Assembly: GCF_013391475.1 (NCBI RefSeq)
Contig: NZ_JACBAZ010000004.1
Coordinates: 310,001-374,000 of the forward strand
Length of the DNA stretch: 64,000 bases
Source of the DNA: Oceaniferula marina
Lineage (GTDB): Bacteria; Verrucomicrobiota; Verrucomicrobiia; Verrucomicrobiales; Akkermansiaceae
Reading direction: 5' to 3'
Positions within the stretch are counted from its first letter, which is position 1. The number at the start of each line of letters is the position of its first letter. This document shows, piece after piece, positions 29,284 to 37,644 of the stretch. Below the pieces are notes generated by a model. It worked only from the letters and a program-made list of their open reading frames with translations. It was not told the origin of the DNA and searched no databases. Position numbers and translations under genes: made by a program.

Positions 29284-30120
29284 ATGAACACCATCTTTCA
29301 CCGCCACACACTCATCCTCGCACTCGCTTGTCCTCTCATGTTCAATTTGCAAGCATGCAAATCAAAAACCAGCACCCCTCCCCCTCCAACCCCCAAAAAA
29401 GAGTCCAGCGTTCCAGACTTACAAGCAAAAGCAGAAGAAGTCATCAATAACGACCCCCGCGTCGAAATAATGAAAGTCGTCGACGGAGAACTTCATATTC
29501 GCAATGTCTACTCAGGAAGATCAGTGAACCTACCATTTCAAAGTATCATTGACGGGCATTACGAAGTCGTTCGAGAAGACGAAGAAATGGCCAAACGCTA
29601 CCTTGCCAACCAAAAGAAAAAGCAAAACTGGCTCGAATCCACTCCCGGGCGAGGCAGGTGCCCAGACTGGATCCCTTCCTACAAGGACATGAGCATTATG
29701 CCCACCAAGCTGCACAGACCACTCCAAGATGGAAGCATTTGGGGGCAGATCTCGGCCAACCACAAAGACACCGAGGATTCGATTCGAGACTTCTATATCG
29801 AATCTTTCAAGCAATCAGGTCTCCAACTCACCAGACAACATAGCGTCAATGGCAAACTCAGCATGATCTTCGAAAACTCTGTTGACCCAGAAGACACAGA
29901 GGAGGAAACCCGCCGCGTCAACTTGAGCCTATCCAAAACCATGGATAAAACGGATATCTACATCCAGTATCAATACGGTTTTGAAGCCGTTCCCGACACC
30001 AAAAAACCCAAACAAAAGGAGACCGGGGAAAAGGAGACCGGGGAAAAGGAGACCGGGGAAAAGGAGGCTGGAGAAAAGAAACAAGGAAACGACCAAACCG
30101 AGCCTACCCCCCATGGCTAA
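29284..30120 (+). CDS. Putative lipoprotein with Glu/Lys repeat tail
   Basis: 278 residues. The N-terminus (MNTIFHRHTLILALACPLMF) is followed by the lipobox LQAC, with Cys25 as the likely acylated residue, so it should sit in the outer or inner membrane. After a Pro-rich linker ('STPPPPTPKKESS') comes a globular region of about 190 residues that I do not recognise. The C-terminal 40 residues are 'KETGE' repeats encoded by a 15-bp tandem repeat. The stop codon TAA (30118-30120) is the first three bases of a hairpin repeat element, so the present C-terminus may have been set by insertion of that element. No SD; the leader is CA-rich (CCAACACCACATC). Confidence 0.8.
   Translation: MNTIFHRHTLILALACPLMFNLQACKSKTSTPPPPTPKKESSVPDLQAKAEEVINNDPRVEIMKVVDGELHIRNVYSGRSVNLPFQSIIDGHYEVVREDEEMAKRYLANQKKKQNWLESTPGRGRCPDWIPSYKDMSIMPTKLHRPLQDGSIWGQISANHKDTEDSIRDFYIESFKQSGLQLTRQHSVNGKLSMIFENSVDPEDTEEETRRVNLSLSKTMDKTDIYIQYQYGFEAVPDTKKPKQKETGEKETGEKETGEKEAGEKKQGNDQTEPTPHG
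30016..30075 (+). repeat. 15-bp in-frame tandem repeat
   Basis: Three identical units AAGGAGACCGGGGAA (30016-30030, 30031-30045, 30046-30060) and a fourth with three changes (30061-30075). The unit is in frame and encodes a KETGE-type pentapeptide, so copy number could vary by slippage without breaking the gene. Confidence 0.9.
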
Positions 30121-30338
30121 TACCATTCTCCCGGTTATTTGATCGGAAGGGATAAATAGTTAAGAGCTTGAGATGGAAGCTAGTCAGCGTAGCTGATGGG
30201 AATGAAAAGCGGTATTTCTTTGGCTTGATTTCGGTGTTTTTCCTCAGTCATTTAGCTCGCTACATTCCTTTGTCGCGCCTTGAACTCAAGGCCAAAGGGA
30301 CACGCCATTCCGGCAAACGAACCACTCAAATGGCATTA
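30118..30338. mobile_element. Hairpin-forming repeat element (MITE-like), copy 1
   Basis: 221 bp bounded by inverted ends TAATACCATT and AATGGCATTA. The interior folds on itself: GGTT..TTTG near the left end pairs with CAAA..AACC near the right end, GGAATG (30199-30204) with CATTCC (30306-30311), and CTTTGGCTTGA (30218-30228) with TCAAGGCCAAAG (30286-30297). A diverged second copy is at 62588-62797, with different bases but the same pairing. There is no ORF or transposase inside. The left end supplies the TAA of the lipoprotein gene and the right end supplies the TAA of rho. A non-autonomous transposable element or a structured RNA repeat are both possible. Confidence 0.65.
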
Positions 30339-31787
30339 CCTGCCGCCGATGGTCAAACCGGACAACAAGAGCTCGGCATTGGTCCCCGTCTTGGACAAAT
30401 TCTTTAATAAAGTCTGAATTGCCTCACCGATAGGCAAGGAGGCCAATTGTCGGCGAATTTCAAGAACCTTGTCCATCTCTGCCGGGTGATAGAGGCGGTC
30501 GTCATTACGAGTTCCGCTCTGTGGGATATGGATAGCTGGATAGATCCGCTGTTCAGCCAATTCACGGTCGAGACGAACCTCCATGTTACCAGTTCCTTTG
30601 AACTCCTCAAAAATCACATCATCCATCTTACTCTCGGTCTCAATCAGGGCGGTGGCTAGAATGGTCAAGCTCCCCCCTTCCTCACAATTCCTCGCAGCTC
30701 CGAAAAACTTCCGACTTTGCTGCAATGCCACGGGGCTCAGACCTCCGGAACCAATCGGTCCACCACGCTGAGAGTTGTTATGCCCTCGCGCGAGCCGTGT
30801 CAAACTATCCAAGAGCAAGACCACATCCTTACCCAACTCCACCAAGCGCTTAGCTCGCTCCATCACCAGATCCGACACCTGGGCGTGGCGTTTCGCAGGC
30901 TCATCAAAGGTCGAGCTAAAGACTTCGGCTTCAACGGTTTCTTCGAAATCTGTCACCTCCTCAGGACGTTCATCCAGCAGGAGAATAATCAACTCAACTT
31001 CAGGGTGATTCAGCTGAATCGATTTGGCAATCTGCTTGAGCATGATGGTTTTCCCACCACGTGGTGGAGCCACAATCAAACCGCGCTGCCCCTTACCGAG
31101 CGGAGCGATCAAATCCAACACGCGAGGGGTCATCCCGGTTTCCTTATTCTCAAGAATCACCCGCTGATCTGGAAACATGGCCGTAAGATGATCAAATGAC
31201 TTCGGCTTTTCGTATTGATCAACCGGGACGCCTTCAACCTCAAGCACTTCATTGGCCGAAATATACTTATCCCTGCCCTTCGGTCCCCTGAGTTCAACTT
31301 TCACCTTCTGACCTACCGTCAGGCCATGCTCACGGATCATGTTCCCGCTAATGTAAAGATCATCAGGAGACGTTTTAAAACTCTTTACCGGGTCGCGAAG
31401 CATCGCGTAATTATCTTTCGCCTGTTCGAGAATCCCCTCCCCCACAAGCGATACTCCCTCCCGCGCATAAAAGGAAACCAACTCAAATATCAGCTGACTC
31501 TTCGAAGCCTTTGCCGGAATCTTAACGGGCAAGACCTCAAGCATGGCGTAGATATCAGACAGAGGCCTCAAGCGAAGCTCATTGATCACCAATGACTCCG
31601 GCAAATCCAAGACAGGCTTCACCTCCTCCGCTGGCATCGGTGCTTTCTCCGATTGCTTTTGCTCATCCGTAGCCGTCTCTTCCGTAGCCGCCTCTTCGGC
31701 AGCCGTCTCCGCCGCTGGTTCGGGTACACTTTCAGAGGTCAAAGGCTCATTATCCTCTGCAACAGGTTCCAATTCTTCACTCATCAA
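30336..31787 (-). CDS. rho: Transcription termination factor Rho
   Basis: 483 residues. Residues 1-60 are an acidic Glu/Ala extension. The N-terminal RNA-binding domain (about 65-190) has '[17 protein letters not shown]' and an OB-fold-like region ('[19 protein letters not shown]'). The ATPase part has Walker A '[17 protein letters not shown]', catalytic Glu region '[13 protein letters not shown]', Walker B '[14 protein letters not shown]' and R-loop/arginine-finger region '[21 protein letters not shown]' extending to 'SGTRNDD'. The hexameric helicase terminates untranslated transcripts. The Q-loop and bicyclomycin pocket residues look ordinary. Its stop codon overlaps the right end of the repeat element at 30118-30338. 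It follows coaE on the same strand after 104 bp. Confidence 0.98.
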   Translation of the reverse strand: MMSEELEPVAEDNEPLTSESVPEPAAETAAEEAATEETATDEQKQSEKAPMPAEEVKPVLDLPESLVINELRLRPLSDIYAMLEVLPVKIPAKASKSQLIFELVSFYAREGVSLVGEGILEQAKDNYAMLRDPVKSFKTSPDDLYISGNMIREHGLTVGQKVKVELRGPKGRDKYISANEVLEVEGVPVDQYEKPKSFDHLTAMFPDQRVILENKETGMTPRVLDLIAPLGKGQRGLIVAPPRGGKTIMLKQIAKSIQLNHPEVELIILLLDERPEEVTDFEETVEAEVFSSTFDEPAKRHAQVSDLVMERAKRLVELGKDVVLLLDSLTRLARGHNNSQRGGPIGSGGLSPVALQQSRKFFGAARNCEEGGSLTILATALIETESKMDDVIFEEFKGTGNMEVRLDRELAEQRIYPAIHIPQSGTRNDDRLYHPAEMDKVLEIRRQLASLPIGEAIQTLLKNLSKTGTNAELLLSGLTIGGR

Positions 31788-31891
31788 TTTATTGGGGTAT
31801 CTTATCAGTTTTTAAATGTTGGAGCATCAAGAACCATACAACATCAATCACTACAAAAGCTCAAGCTCGACAGCGATGGTTTACGATCTCT

Positions 31892-32509
31892 TTATTGTCC
31901 AATTCCAAGTGAATGGATGAACCTCCGGCATTGCCGACGCAACACATCCAATGGGCCTTCATTCCAAAACACCACATCCGCTCGTGCCATTTTGGCAGAG
32001 ATGGGCATCTGGGAACAGATTACTCCATTCACCGTTTCGTCATCCCAGGCGTTGCGTTTTTTTAGTCGGGCAACTTGAGTGGCTTGACTGGTAGCCACCA
32101 TCAGATTGGCCGACTGGCCAAAATCAAATCCACTCTCAAACAGGAGAGGGATATCCGCAACGAACAGGCGCGACACCGCTCTTTTAGCGCTTATCTCGAG
32201 CAATGCAAGACATTCTTCGCGCACTCTGGGATGAAACACCCCTTCGAGAAACTGCCGATCTGCAGGAAAAGCAAAGGCTCGGTGCCGTAAATAAGCACGA
32301 TCAAGCTCTCCGCCCTGCAGTATCGATCGATGGCCAAAATAGTCGACAATCTCCCGAATCACTTCTTCATTCGCATACAAGGACCGCACAACAGAGTCCG
32401 CATCAAACAGCACCATTGAAGGATACAAGTCTTCAAACAGACGAGCCACCGTGGATTTACCTGTGGCAATACCCCCAGTCAGGGCAACAAGCTGAAGTTT
32501 CTCATTCAT
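31892..32509 (-). CDS. coaE: Dephospho-CoA kinase
   Basis: 205 residues, the usual size. It phosphorylates the 3'-OH of dephospho-CoA in the last step of CoA synthesis. The P-loop is 'GGIATGKST' (residues 12-20), followed by 'FDADSVVRSLY' for substrate contact, 'HPRVREE' and 'VADIPLLFESGFD', and the lid/'ARLKKRNAWDDETV' region. It precedes rho on the same strand. A strong terminator (32521-32553) separates it from the pilus-like operon upstream, so it probably has its own promoter. Confidence 0.95.
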   Translation of the reverse strand: MNEKLQLVALTGGIATGKSTVARLFEDLYPSMVLFDADSVVRSLYANEEVIREIVDYFGHRSILQGGELDRAYLRHRAFAFPADRQFLEGVFHPRVREECLALLEISAKRAVSRLFVADIPLLFESGFDFGQSANLMVATSQATQVARLKKRNAWDDETVNGVICSQMPISAKMARADVVFWNEGPLDVLRRQCRRFIHSLGIGQ

Positions 32510-32520
32510 ATCCTTGAGGA

Positions 32521-32553
32521 AAAAACCCCGACCGCGTTGCCACGGTCGGGGTT
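32521..32553 (-). terminator. Rho-independent terminator of the pilus-like operon
   Basis: AACCCCGACCG (32524-32534) pairs perfectly with CGGTCGGGGTT (32543-32553), 11 bp with an 8-base loop; on the minus strand it is followed by TTTT. It lies 28 bp past the secretin stop and closes the operon. Confidence 0.9.
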
Positions 32554-32580
32554 GTAAATCTTACAAGTCAGATTGAAAAC

Positions 32581-35217
32581 CTACTTGTTTGGGAGCGGGT
32601 CAGAGCCGTCAACACCCATGATTGGAGGATCCATCATACCCGGTGCAGTGTCCACGCTTTCGGTCGGATTATTAATCCGTTGACCTGCCGCATCGATGAT
32701 CTCAGCTGTCACAAAGATAATCAGGTTACTCTTGATATGGTTTTCCGCTTTACTCTGGAATAGGCGTCCAATCAGAGGCAAATCACCGAGAACAGGAACC
32801 TTATCTTCCACGTTCTGGACGTTTTCACTCATCAATCCACCAACAGAGACGGTGTAGCCATCATAAATAGTGAGGGCTGTATTCACACGGCGAGTGGAGA
32901 AGACGGGCATCTCAATCCGGTTTTCGGTAATGGTCACCTGAATCGGGTTACCCAGAGCATCACTTGCAGGGCTTTGAATTGGGCTACCATAGTTGATGAA
33001 GCCTTCAAATTCAACAATCTCAGGAGCGAAGCGCAGATCGATGGTGTAGTTACTTTCACCAATGGTTGGCTCGATCTCAAGCGTCACACCTGTGTTCCGC
33101 GTTTCAAAGGCTGTCGGCGTCGCTGGAGTCACAGGGAAGGATGAGGCTCCGCCTCCACCAATACCACCAATACCACCGGTGCTATTGTTGGTTCCAACAC
33201 TGTTGGGCAATTCTGGTGGTTCGTATTCAGTTGGATAAATAAATTCGCGGATCACCTCGATCGTCGCTTTCTCACCGGAGCGAGCGAGCACACTGGGAGC
33301 CGTCATGATATCAGACCCCTTCTTCTGAGCGAGTCCACGCATGATCATTTGCACCTGACCGTCAGTATAAAGACCTGTCAGAGACAGAATACCAGGAGCA
33401 ACATTGCCAGTTTGAGCCGTCCGTGTCGGATTGTTCAAAATGGCATCGATACTGTTCCGTGTCGTGGCGTAGTCACCACTCCGAAGACCGGCTGTTGACG
33501 TATTGGAAACCTGCTGGGTTGTACCAGATGGAATACCAGGAATGGTCACACCCGAAACTGGGCTGATAAAATCACCACCGGTTCGTGGAGATCCATTACC
33601 AACGGTTCCACCACCGAGGAAGGTGCTGTTACCTGCAACGTTGAACGGTGTGACAATCCAGTCAAAACTCAACTCATCCGTGTTCTCCTGAGAGATTTCA
33701 ATGAACTTGGTGAGAATCCGAACCTGGCGAGGACCGCCAATTCTCATTCCTTCGATCACCTGTTCAATGATATCCAGATTCGCCAAGGTGTTACGCACAA
33801 CCAGCGTACTGGTGGCTGCGATATGGTTCGCAAATGCCTTATCAGGGAAGTTCACACCATTTTTCATCAAGAGCTCCTTGGCTCCCGGGCGTTGGCTAAG
33901 TGTCGTTCCACCTGATGAGCCTCCTCCACCGAATGGGTCATCATCAATATCAGACGAGCTATCAGATCCTTGCATCAGCTGGGCAATAAAGTCCGGCGGC
34001 ACAACAAAAGAGCGGGTGTAAAGATCATTCACCTCAAGCGAGTCCAAGGGGAGTAGCACCACCGAGTGCTCATCCAACTTGTAACGAAGGCGGGTTGCAT
34101 CACAGATATACTGAAGAACGGTTCCAAGTGGCACATCGCGAAGCTTGAGCTCCTTGATGCGAAGTTGGTTAGGATTCAATCCTGCATCTGCATCTGGATC
34201 GAGGTCATCAGCACCAATTCCGGAATCCCCACCACCGCTAACGGATGGCTTGCGCACAATGAAGTTGATTTTGCTATCTGGTGCCAATTCGCGGGAACGC
34301 AAACGTAGGAAATCGAGTGCTTCTTCCACAGTGGTATTATCAAAGTCCACCATCGGAATGGTGATGGTGTTCAGCTGCTGCTGCAGATAAGCCACCCCAC
34401 TGGTAGGCCCACCTTGCTCCTTGGGAACAAAGACAGGCACTTCGGCTGGAACCGCCATCTCCCACGCTGCGTCCACTTCCTGAAGAAGGTGCGCACGGGT
34501 GTGGTCGTATGCGGAACGATAGTAATCCGACTTGATATTCGCCACTTTTTCCATCCAACGGCGAGCAGCCTTGTTGTATGGGTCAATGCGGAGCACCTTA
34601 CGGAATTCTGCGTCGGCATCATCATATTTTCCGAGGTTGTAGAACCCTTCACCCATGTAGAGATGACGGCGAACTTTGTCGACGTTCTGGGTGTGCTCAT
34701 AAGTCAGAGCAGGGCTGGTCCGGATAGGATCATCAAAATAAGCAAGCTGCTTCTTGGCATTCAAGTTTGCAGGGTCACGGCGAAGCACATCCTCAAGCAG
34801 GGCACGACCTTCGTCATACTTACCTACCCGGCGATATTGTTGAGCCAAAGCAATCGAGGCATCACCAAGGTGACCGTAATAGGAGCGGCGGCGATCTTCA
34901 AGAGCTGGCCCAGGAGGCAGAAGACTTGCCGCAATCTTGTATTGCTTAACAGCTTCTTCGTAATCTTGCTCAGCGTAAGCAGCGCGACCCAGCGCGAGCG
35001 CTTGGTCAGCTTGCTGAACGAGGCGGGCACGGCGCGCAATTTCTTTCTGCGCGATGCTTGATGTGCTCCCTCCTCCGTAGGATCCGTAGCCGCCGTCTCC
35101 GGCGATAGCCAGATTACTGGCCATTGGCATGGATGCTGCCACAGCCATAAGAACAGCTGCTTTTCTGCTAACAGGACGACCGAAGTTGTGGGTGCGATCA
35201 CGACCGGAATCGTGCAT
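32581..35217 (-). CDS. Amuc_1098-type secretin, outer-membrane pore of the pilus-like system
   Basis: 878 residues from the ATG at 35217, preceded by ACCACACCTACGCAAATATCC, an element shared with other leaders; an ATG at 35244 would add nine. A signal peptide (to about residue 40) is followed by TPR-like helices (about 50-240), a periplasmic STN/N0-like segment ('MVDFDNTTVEEALDFLRLR', 'LRIKELKLRDVPLGTVLQYI') and a C-terminal secretin domain (about 590-850) with 'NTGVTLEIEPTIGESNY' and the signature 'KVPVLGDLPLIGRLFQ'. It matches the family annotated as the Amuc_1098 type IV pilus outer membrane protein. It is the last gene of a five-gene operon and probably forms the export pore. The Gly/Ser-rich stretches between parts are low complexity. 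Confidence 0.92.
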   Translation of the reverse strand: MHDSGRDRTHNFGRPVSRKAAVLMAVAASMPMASNLAIAGDGGYGSYGGGSTSSIAQKEIARRARLVQQADQALALGRAAYAEQDYEEAVKQYKIAASLLPPGPALEDRRRSYYGHLGDASIALAQQYRRVGKYDEGRALLEDVLRRDPANLNAKKQLAYFDDPIRTSPALTYEHTQNVDKVRRHLYMGEGFYNLGKYDDADAEFRKVLRIDPYNKAARRWMEKVANIKSDYYRSAYDHTRAHLLQEVDAAWEMAVPAEVPVFVPKEQGGPTSGVAYLQQQLNTITIPMVDFDNTTVEEALDFLRLRSRELAPDSKINFIVRKPSVSGGGDSGIGADDLDPDADAGLNPNQLRIKELKLRDVPLGTVLQYICDATRLRYKLDEHSVVLLPLDSLEVNDLYTRSFVVPPDFIAQLMQGSDSSSDIDDDPFGGGGSSGGTTLSQRPGAKELLMKNGVNFPDKAFANHIAATSTLVVRNTLANLDIIEQVIEGMRIGGPRQVRILTKFIEISQENTDELSFDWIVTPFNVAGNSTFLGGGTVGNGSPRTGGDFISPVSGVTIPGIPSGTTQQVSNTSTAGLRSGDYATTRNSIDAILNNPTRTAQTGNVAPGILSLTGLYTDGQVQMIMRGLAQKKGSDIMTAPSVLARSGEKATIEVIREFIYPTEYEPPELPNSVGTNNSTGGIGGIGGGGASSFPVTPATPTAFETRNTGVTLEIEPTIGESNYTIDLRFAPEIVEFEGFINYGSPIQSPASDALGNPIQVTITENRIEMPVFSTRRVNTALTIYDGYTVSVGGLMSENVQNVEDKVPVLGDLPLIGRLFQSKAENHIKSNLIIFVTAEIIDAAGQRINNPTESVDTAPGMMDPPIMGVDGSDPLPNK

Positions 35218-35371
35218 GGATATTTGCGTAGGTGTGGTTTCCATAATAAGCGTGAGTATTTAGTGACGTTTTCAAAGGGCTTTGTGAAGCGTTTTTTTCA
35301 ATTTTTTTTGAATAAGCTGGTTGTTAACGCCTCCGAACAACCCTCTTCATTTACTTAGTGATTACAGCCCC

Positions 35372-36418
35372 TTACTTCCCGTAAGGCATCACATGAATTT
35401 TCTTGTTTCCGTCTTTGTCGGTGTATTCGACTTCGACTTGCTTGTTAGCGCGATCCACCTTCTTCAAAAGGTAAGGTTTTCCGGTCGCCTTGGAATCATA
35501 TGGTAGAGCAAAACGAACATTCTCTTCGAGCGTGAATGGGCTTCCCCCCTGCTTCAGCGCATCCAGAGTCAATTCCACCGTGCTATCAACAACCCCTTTG
35601 GGTTCCCCTTCTTCAGTTCGGTGCCCTCGACGGTCAAAACGGTAGAGTGTCCCCGCTTTGTTGGGTTTCAGATCCTCGATCACCCAAATTCTGACGGTCT
35701 GAGCAATGCCATGGTTATCCACCTCGACATCCAACACATCCTTGAACTTAAAGCGGGTTTTCATCAACTCATCACGGAAGACAATATTATCCCCCTTGGC
35801 GATGGGATCTTGACCCATTTTATTCAACTCCCGCTCACCCAAGGTCTGCAATTTGAACTTGAATTTGCCGTCACCAAAACCAGACGGTTTGATTTGAACC
35901 TGAGTCGATTTCACAGAAAGTGCTTTCAATTTCACCACAGGATCCGGATAGGACTTAAAATCGTTGGGGTCTGTTTTGGCCACAAACTCCTCCATATTGG
36001 AAAAACCGTCTTCATCCGGATCGCGATCCGTAGAATCGGAATAGCCAGGATTCAAATTGTTATCCAACCACCATTTGTTGGGGATCGGAGGGTGAACAGG
36101 GCCACTTTGAAGCAAGTCGACCGGATTATCCAAATCGTTCCTGCGTGCAAAAAGGGACACCCCGGTCATCAGGTTGACACTACGCCCTGAAGGCGTCGTT
36201 GGCGGCTCCGCCACGTGTGTATCATCCAAGGAATCCCTGACATCTTCAATTTCCTCCAACCCGGGAACGGACACATCCGTATTGCGTTTAACCGTCGGAA
36301 TGGCAAAGGCCTCATCAACAGCATCCTTGTTGCTGAAAACAACGGCACCACATGCAAGGGCAACAACAACGGCACCTCCCAGGGATGCTTTTTCATAGTT
36401 CTCTGATAACCAGGACAT
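35372..36418 (-). CDS. Amuc_1099-type pilus-like system protein
   Basis: 348 residues. A short N-terminus (MSWLSENYEKAS) leads into one transmembrane segment (about 13-29, 'LGGAVVVALACGAVVFS'), and the rest is periplasmic. An Asp-rich TSP3/EF-like loop ('DRDPDEDGFSNMEEF', about residues 131-145) suggests calcium binding, followed by beta-rich repeats. Identification rests on position between Amuc_1100- and Amuc_1098-type genes and on general architecture rather than motif; the biochemical role is unknown. It probably links the inner-membrane complex to the secretin. The MSW(I/L)xEN start is shared with the upstream gene. Confidence 0.8.
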   Translation of the reverse strand: MSWLSENYEKASLGGAVVVALACGAVVFSNKDAVDEAFAIPTVKRNTDVSVPGLEEIEDVRDSLDDTHVAEPPTTPSGRSVNLMTGVSLFARRNDLDNPVDLLQSGPVHPPIPNKWWLDNNLNPGYSDSTDRDPDEDGFSNMEEFVAKTDPNDFKSYPDPVVKLKALSVKSTQVQIKPSGFGDGKFKFKLQTLGERELNKMGQDPIAKGDNIVFRDELMKTRFKFKDVLDVEVDNHGIAQTVRIWVIEDLKPNKAGTLYRFDRRGHRTEEGEPKGVVDSTVELTLDALKQGGSPFTLEENVRFALPYDSKATGKPYLLKKVDRANKQVEVEYTDKDGNKKIHVMPYGK

Positions 36419-36470
36419 AAGTAATAATTTCTAATTAAATCAAATAGTGAACAATCATTCAGATCGTAAA

Positions 36471-37598
36471 TTAACTGTCGGACGAATCGTCGCTCGAATC
36501 TTCAGTTGCCTTCTTTCCCTTGCCTTTTGAAGACTCAGCTTCTTCTTTTTTCGTAAGCAGGATGACATCAAAACAAAGGTGGACCTGAATATTTTCAGAA
36601 CCCAGAACCTGCTTTAAAATCAACTCCCCGGCCGGAACCACCGGCTTGGCGGGTTGAACGACAGGATCTTCGGCACCATCCTCGGCCACTTCAGTGCTAT
36701 CCTCTTCACCAAGCGCGGATTCTCCATCATCGATAAAGCCTTCAAATCCAGCAAAACCGCCATCCGCCCCACCAGCGGCAGGGATAATATCCGCTGGGAA
36801 ATTGGCATCCTGGTGCGTAGGTGGGGTTTGACGCTCGTTGCGAAAACGAGCACCGCGAATCGCAAAGTAATACTTCTCAGAGTTCACCATCTCACTAATA
36901 AAACTGCGAACGGCATCTTCGTTAGCGGTAAACGACAACTCGACGGGCATCATCTCATAGACGCGACCAAATGCCTCACCCGAGCTCTGACCAGGCTTCG
37001 GACGCCGGGCCTTCTTACCCTTCCCTTTCACTGGCTCAGGCTGAACAACCACACCGCTCTCCTCTGGCAACTCAACACGCCGAATATTGTTCAACGAGAC
37101 GGGCTTCACTTCAGCCAATTGGTTCAGCAGCCACTTGATGGCCTCCAGCTCGTAATTCAGCTTGGCTGTGGCATTCATCCGAGCCGAATCAACTTCGTAA
37201 TTCTCAAAACCAAACAAACAACCATCGGGCAACTCGGTTCCAGCTTTGGTGAATGCTGCACGCAGCTCCTCCCCCATCTGAACACGCACATCCCTAAACT
37301 GGTCCGGCGTCATTTTCTCAAGCTTCGCCGGAGCAAATTTAAGCACCTTCGAACGCACCTCATCGATCATCTCATCATAGGCTTCAACCCCCTCTTCGCG
37401 GGCCGCAAGGTGACCGCTCGTCGGGTATGGCTTCTGCTTTTCTAATTGGGCGTATTGCGATTTGAGTTCCTCAAATTGCTCTAATTTTTCATTGTATGCT
37501 CCACCTTGGGAAAACCCAAAAAAGAGAAAAGCACCACCCACAACTGCCGTAACCCCTACCAGGCCGGCCACAAATGTATTTTCCTGAATCCAACTCAT
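36471..37598 (-). CDS. Amuc_1100-type pilus-like protein
   Basis: 375 residues (317 in A. muciniphila). One N-terminal membrane segment (about 10-30, 'AGLVGVTAVVGGAFLFFGF'), a coiled-coil (about 35-60), then a globular part built like PilO. It shares with Amuc_1100 the 'LNYELEAIKWLLNQLAEV' helix, the 'MPVELSFTANEDAVRSF' strand, and 'YYFAIRGARFRNERQTPP' (Amuc_1100 has a closely similar RIRNERMMPP). Longer than the gut protein because of a Lys/Pro insertion near residue 200, an acidic Gly/Asp segment near 285-310 and a charged Ser/Lys tail. In Akkermansia this protein is abundant at the surface and known for effects on host TLR2 signalling and metabolism; whether this homolog has such activity is not implied. 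Confidence 0.9.
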   Translation of the reverse strand: MSWIQENTFVAGLVGVTAVVGGAFLFFGFSQGGAYNEKLEQFEELKSQYAQLEKQKPYPTSGHLAAREEGVEAYDEMIDEVRSKVLKFAPAKLEKMTPDQFRDVRVQMGEELRAAFTKAGTELPDGCLFGFENYEVDSARMNATAKLNYELEAIKWLLNQLAEVKPVSLNNIRRVELPEESGVVVQPEPVKGKGKKARRPKPGQSSGEAFGRVYEMMPVELSFTANEDAVRSFISEMVNSEKYYFAIRGARFRNERQTPPTHQDANFPADIIPAAGGADGGFAGFEGFIDDGESALGEEDSTEVAEDGAEDPVVQPAKPVVPAGELILKQVLGSENIQVHLCFDVILLTKKEEAESSKGKGKKATEDSSDDSSDS

Positions 37599-37644
37599 GG
37601 TCGTATAAAATTGTAAAAAATGTCCGTTACTTTCACTGGTCCTC

